Below are positions 58,966-64,000 of a stretch of 64,000 nucleotides of DNA, piece by piece. Source of the DNA: Owenia fusiformis (taxonomy: Eukaryota > Annelida > Polychaeta > Sabellida > Oweniidae); contig CAIIXF020000011.1 in the NCBI GenBank assembly GCA_903813345.2, positions 9,894,842-9,958,841 on the forward strand. Reading direction: 5' to 3'. Below the pieces are notes generated by a model. That model did no database searches, was not told the DNA's origin, and saw only the letters and a program-made list of their open reading frames with translations. Every line of letters begins with the position of its first letter. Within the stretch, counting starts at the first letter, position 1. A program made the translations under genes and the position numbers.

Positions 58966-61900
58966 CTGGATGAGCGTGGTGTAAAAGTGGTTTTGAAAAA
59001 TAGCAAATTTCTCTTTATGTAGGTATTTTGTAGTTTATGATTTTACATTGATTCTGAAAATACTGGTGTTTAGTTTTTCAGCATTTTGGAAATATTCAGA
59101 TTTATACTCCCCTTGTTTGATTTTGAGGGGGATACTAGGAAGGCCATGTAAAATTCCTAGAATTTACAACCAATCATTTTGATATTTACAGGTAATCATA
59201 TACTTATCATATCCTACAAAAGTCATAAGTTTCATCAAAGTTAGTCAACTGGTTGGTATGGAAACGGAGATCATATGTCAAAAAGTACACAATTTCGTCA
59301 AAATGTAAGACACCCCATGAGACAAAACACATATTATTTTCATGAAATGAGGGAAGAAACACCATAAAAACATTTTAGAAAACTTATTCAGAGTATGTTT
59401 GATAATATTAAATCAACTGCTGTTTTATCTTATCCACACAGTGAAATCTATTGCTCATGATTATATGGCAATGCAAATTAATTTAGAAAAAGGATGTGGC
59501 ACTTTTCCAAAGAATTGTTAACTTGTGTCGAAATTTTTGAAGAAAATAAATAACCAATTGTCCTGTTATTCACAGATATTATTCACATCATTATGTTTGA
59601 CTATCATGGAGAGTTTCATTAGTGTTGGTTTACTGGTTACTATAGTATGCAGATTTATACCCCCTTGGTATGATTTTAATGGGGGTACAATGAAAGCCAT
59701 CTATAATTCCTAGAATATACAGCCAATCATCTTGATATTTACAGGTAATCGTCTACATATCATGTCTTACAACCATGACAATTTTCATCAATGTGTAACA
59801 ATTGGTTACTTTGGAAACATAAATCATTTTTTCAAAAGTACACATTAAGGGAGGTACTATGAAAGCCATATATAATTCCTAGAATATCTAACCAATCATC
59901 TTGTTATTGACAGGTAGTTATCTACTCACCATGTTCTTACACTATTACAAATTTCATAAATGCGGGGCAAATGGTTGCTATGGTAACATAAATTATTTGT
60001 TAAGAAGTACACATTAGGGTGTACTATGAAAGCCATTTATAATTCCTTAAATATCAAAACAATCATCATGATATTTACGGACAATCTACTACTAATCATG
60101 TCCTACCATGATGACAAGTTTCATCAATGTGGGTCAAATGTGGGTAGAAATCTATTTGTTAAAAAAGTACACATTTCGTAAAATGTTAAGACACACCCCA
60201 AGACATTGAAAATTTTCATTAAATTGGGAGGAATTAGCATGAAAACATTTTAGAAAACCTATTTTGAGTATGTCTGATAATATACAGTATAATCAATGGA
60301 TATTTCATCTGGGCCATTTGATGCATTGTATTTGCTTATGATAATAAAACTATGCAGAATGCGGCTGTCACATTATGCGTAGGGACATAGTAAATTATGA
60401 GCTGATCTTACTTAGTCATCTTTTATATCATTTGCATCAAAATCCTCATTCATAGATCTTTCAATGTCTACTTCTGTCAAAGCATCCGTTGCAATCTTTA
60501 TGTGACTTTATGTCTACGAGATCATCAGGTGGAATGGGTTGGTCTGGCCAATTTGGCTCTATTTTGCCATCAATTAGTTACCACGTCACTTGTGATAAAC
60601 AAACTAAGAGATATATACAACTATTACACCCAATTAAAAATACTGGAAATGCTTCTTAATGAATTCTAAAAACGATGAACAGTTGAAAAAAAACAGCAGA
60701 CATAAAAAAGTTGAGAACAACAGCATGTATTACTCTGAGTGTAAAACATGTCCGTTGATGACCAGTGATGGCAATAAAACGTCCACTGTTGTGATTGATG
60801 AGATGTGATAAGTTTTATGAAATGTTCCCATGCTTATTTCTCCCAAAATGATGAACATATTATGTGCTTAATGTCAAAGGTTGCATGAGTCTTAGATTTT
60901 TACGAAAATGTGTACTCTTTTAACAAACGATTTCTGTTACCATAGCAACCAATTTACCAATATTGAAAGCACTTGTTATACTGGTAGGACATGTAGACGG
61001 ATGATTACCCGTAAATATCAAGATGATGGATTGAATATTCTAGGAATTATACATGGCTTTTATAGTACCCCTTAATGTGCACTTTTTAACAAATTATTTC
61101 TGTTACCAGAGCAACCAATTGACCAACATTGATGGCACTTGTCATACTGGTAGGACATGATAAGCAGATGATTACCTGTAAATATAAAGATGATTGATTA
61201 AATATTATGGGAATTATACATAGTACCCCTTAATGTGCACTTTTTAACAAATGATTTCTGTTACCATAACAACCAATTGTTCAACATTGATGGCACTTGT
61301 CATACTGGTAAGACATGATAAGCAGATGATTACCCATAAATATCAAGATGATTAATTGAATATTCTAAGAATTATACATACACTCCCCTCCATAAGTTTG
61401 GCAACCTTTTTTCCCCATCGAACTACGTGTTAAAGCCTCTGTACGTTTGAATTTTTATTTACTTAACCGGCGATGCAATAACTTATAATATTAATGGAAA
61501 CGTAACTTGACTTTATTTCCAATACCTCCAAATTTTCTCAATTTTTTTCCTCAATTACAATAGGTCGAAAATTGATGATAAATTTGATGAATTTTTGAAA
61601 ATCGTCATTCCCATGTATTCCAATGGGAAATGGAGGGTTCGGGGCAAATCAGAAATCAGGATATCTTTTCAGTAAACGATTCAGCAAAAAATATTTGTAT
61701 ATAGAAAATTGAATTGTATAACTTTTTTTAACACTATGTGTTTAGTTTATTTGATGAATATTAAAGTTACAGCGCTTCAAAGTCATTTTTGAAAATAATT
61801 TTTCGCCTCCTGTGTTATTTCAATGGGAGAGGTCTTTTGGAAAACAATTTTGACTTTAAAGCCCTATAACTTTGTTGAACCTGAAGAAACATATCAATTT

Positions 61901-63146
61901 TTTGTTAAATAAAGTTAGCAAATTCAATTGCCTGCCTAACTCGTATTTTTGCAAGGACTCGGATGGATCGATATTCTCTCATATGACTTGCGGCAAACCT
62001 ACTATTTCCCATTGGTTAACATGGGAATGTCGATTTTCAAAAATTCATCAAATTCATCATCAATTTTCGACCTATTGTAATTGAGGAAAAAAAATTAGAA
62101 AATTTGGAGGTATTGGAATTAAAGTCAAATTACGTTTCCATCAATAGTATAAGTATTTTCATCGCAGGTTAAGTAAATAAAAATTCAAAGGTAAAGAGGC
62201 GTTAACACGTAGTTCAATAGGGGGAAAAAGGTTGCCAAACTTATGGAGGGGAGTGTAGTATCTCCTTAATGTGTACTTTTTAATAAATTATTTCTGTTAC
62301 CATAGCTACCAAGTGTAAAACATTAATGAAACTTGTCATAGTGGTAGTGCATTATAAGTAGCTGATTATCAAGATGAATGGCTGTATATTATAGGAATTA
62401 TAGATGGCTTTCATTGTACCCCCCCCCTTAAAATCATATCAATGGGGTATAAATCTGTTTACCATAGTAACCAGTAATCCAACACTAATGTAATTTTCCA
62501 TGGTAGTCAAACATAATGATGTGAATAAAATCTGTTAATTTCAGGACAAATGGTTACTTATTTCCTTCAAAAAATTGAACACAAATAAAGAATTCTTTGG
62601 AAAAGTGCCACGTCCCCTTTTTAAATTTACTTGCATTGCCATATAATCATCAGCAATAGATTCCACTATGTGGATAAGATAAAACAGCAGTTGAATTAAT
62701 ATTATCAAATATACTTTGAATAAGTTTTCTAAAATGGTTTCATGGTGTATCCTTCCAATTTCATGAAAGTAATTTGTGTTTTGTCTCATGGGATATCTTA
62801 CATTTTGACGAAAATGTGTACTTTTTAACATATGATCTCCATTTTCACAGCAACCAGTTGATTAACTTTAATGAAACTTATCATACTGGTAGGACATGAT
62901 AAGTACAAGATTACCTGGAAAAATCAAGATGATTGGCTTGATATTCTAGGAATTATATATGTCTTTCCTAGTACCCCCCCCCCCCTTAAAATTACAGCAG
63001 GTGGGTATAAATCTGAATGTTTCCAAAACGCTGAAAAACTAGACACCAATGATTTCAGAATCAATGTATAATAATAAACCACAAATAACCTACATGAAGA
63101 GAAATTTGCTTCTTTTCAAATCCACTTTTACACCACGCTCATCCAG
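58966..63146. mobile_element. 4.2-kb long-TIR foldback element
   Basis: Ends CTGGATGAGCGTGGTGTAAA and its inverse, flanked by TA. The two halves are inverted relatives over most of their length. Each half holds several ~165-180-bp tandem units (GTACACATT..., TTCCTAGAATAT, CAATCATCTTGATATTTACA, GGTTACTATGGTAACATAAA) at about 59100-60180 and, inverted, 60880-63000. The middle (about 60300-60850) shows nothing that I recognise. No transposase is visible. Confidence 0.75.
61381..62255. mobile_element. Tc1-like palindromic element nested in the long-TIR element
   Basis: Ends CACTCCCCTCCATAAGTTTG and its inverse, flanked by TA. Arms of about 285 bp surround a ~300-bp centre. A 70-codon frame at 61872-62084 is arm sequence. 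It is inserted in the right half of the 4.2-kb element and is absent from the left half. Confidence 0.8.
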
Positions 63147-64000
63147 TATAAGTCATAAAAGATGTAGTTTCTTTTCATATCAGTATCTAAATGAAAAACA
63201 TTGCACTGACAAGGAATCGAACAACTGCCAGTTGGATGACAGGTTAGCATTCTACCACTGACCATCAGTGCTTTCATGTTGTAAGTAAAGTACAATTCAT
63301 AAAAATAGTAATTTCTCTTCATATAAGTATTTAAATGAAAAACATTGCACTGACCAGGAATTGAACCATGGCCAGCTGGATGACAGGCGAGCATTCTACC
63401 ACTTCACCATCAGTGCTATCATGTTGCAAGTAAAGTTTAATTCATAAAAGATGTAGTTTCTCTTCATATCAGTATTTAAATGAAAAACATTGCACTGACC
63501 AGAATTCGAACCACTGCCAGCTGGATGACAGGCGAGCATTCTACCACTGAACCATCAGTGCTTTCATGTTGTCCCTAAAATATTATTCATAAAAGATGTA
63601 GTTTCCCTTCATATCCGTATTTAAATCAAAAACATTGCGCTGACAAGAATTCGAACCACTGCCAGCTGGATGACAGGCGAGCATTCTACCACTGAAAAAT
63701 CAGTCCTTTCATGTTGTCCCTAAAATATAATTCATAAAAATTGTAATTTCTCTTCATATCAGTATTTAAATGAAAAACATTGCACTGACCAGGAATTGAA
63801 CCATGGCCAGCTGGATGACAGGCGAGCATTCTACCACTACACCATCAGTGCTTTCATGTTGCAAGTAAAGTATAATTCATAAAACATGTTGTTTCTCTTC
63901 ATATCAGTATTTAAATGAAAAACATTGCACTGACCAGGAATGACAGGTGAGCATTCTACCACTACACCATCAGTGCTCTCATGTTACAAGTAAAGTATAA
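63147..64000 (-). repeat. tRNA-like satellite array, block 12 (~6 monomers, runs off the window)
   Basis: The array resumes in the spacer right of the 4.2-kb element in the same orientation (cores at about 63202, 63346, 63492, ...) and continues past the window edge, so the full array is larger than seen here. Confidence 0.95.

Noticed and set aside
14117-64000. CRISPR array
   Set aside because: Monomers repeat over their whole length with no unique spacers, the genome is eukaryotic and no cas genes are present.
14117-64000. Run of dispersed SINE insertions
   Set aside because: Units are head-to-tail at constant spacing with no tails or target duplications around each unit, which fits a satellite.

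Overview
This is an AT-rich window from a eukaryotic, almost certainly metazoan, genome. I see no intact conventional host gene. The evidence is the transposon content: several Tc1/mariner families with TA target duplications, three kinds of non-LTR retrotransposon, a Helentron/pearl-like element with a satellite core, and many foldback elements. An aquatic invertebrate (mollusc-like or similar) fits best, but I cannot name the species.

Left part (1 to about 14.1 kb): a nested graveyard of mobile elements. It holds a mariner remnant with ~107-bp inverted ends (1-901), a LINE 3' fragment inside a decayed satellite (1.0-3.2 kb), an ORF with a NADAR-type domain (3683-4354, minus), a second LINE split by a 1.3-kb hairpin-ended element with a ~140-bp tandem core (4.36-6.89 kb), one stray copy of the tRNA-like monomer in plus orientation (7.05-7.21 kb), a GGTAG-type minisatellite, and four foldbacks between 9.97 and 13.24 kb. 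One foldback sits, with a TATCT target duplication, in a decayed coding sequence.

Main part (14.1 kb to the right edge): a giant head-to-tail tandem array of a ~145-bp monomer, all in minus orientation, about 26.6 kb in total and about 185 monomers by my estimate. Each monomer contains a 70-nt tRNA-like core (7-bp acceptor stem, D arm, A box, B box GGTTCGATTCC, anticodon-position GTC) followed within a few bases by a T5-T6 run, plus a ~75-bp AT-rich spacer. The anticodon and T stems are decayed, so these are not good tRNA genes, but the internal Pol III promoter and terminator signals persist. The array is broken by TE insertions (mariner families, a TTAA MITE, a 4.2-kb long-TIR element) that land in the spacers, and segments of several kb have been duplicated together with those TEs.

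The 43-55 kb stretch is a three-level nest. A mariner copy inside the array is split by a 5'-truncated Tx1/L1-like LINE (12-bp target duplication, poly-A end), and the LINE ORF2 is split near its C-terminus by a 6.8-kb foldback element flanked by TTAA. A 66-bp LINE relic at 32.29-32.35 kb shows recombination between an empty and a filled copy of the same locus.

The strongest candidate for something undescribed is the tRNA-derived Pol III-promoter satellite. All statements rest on reading the sequence; no database or folding program was run.
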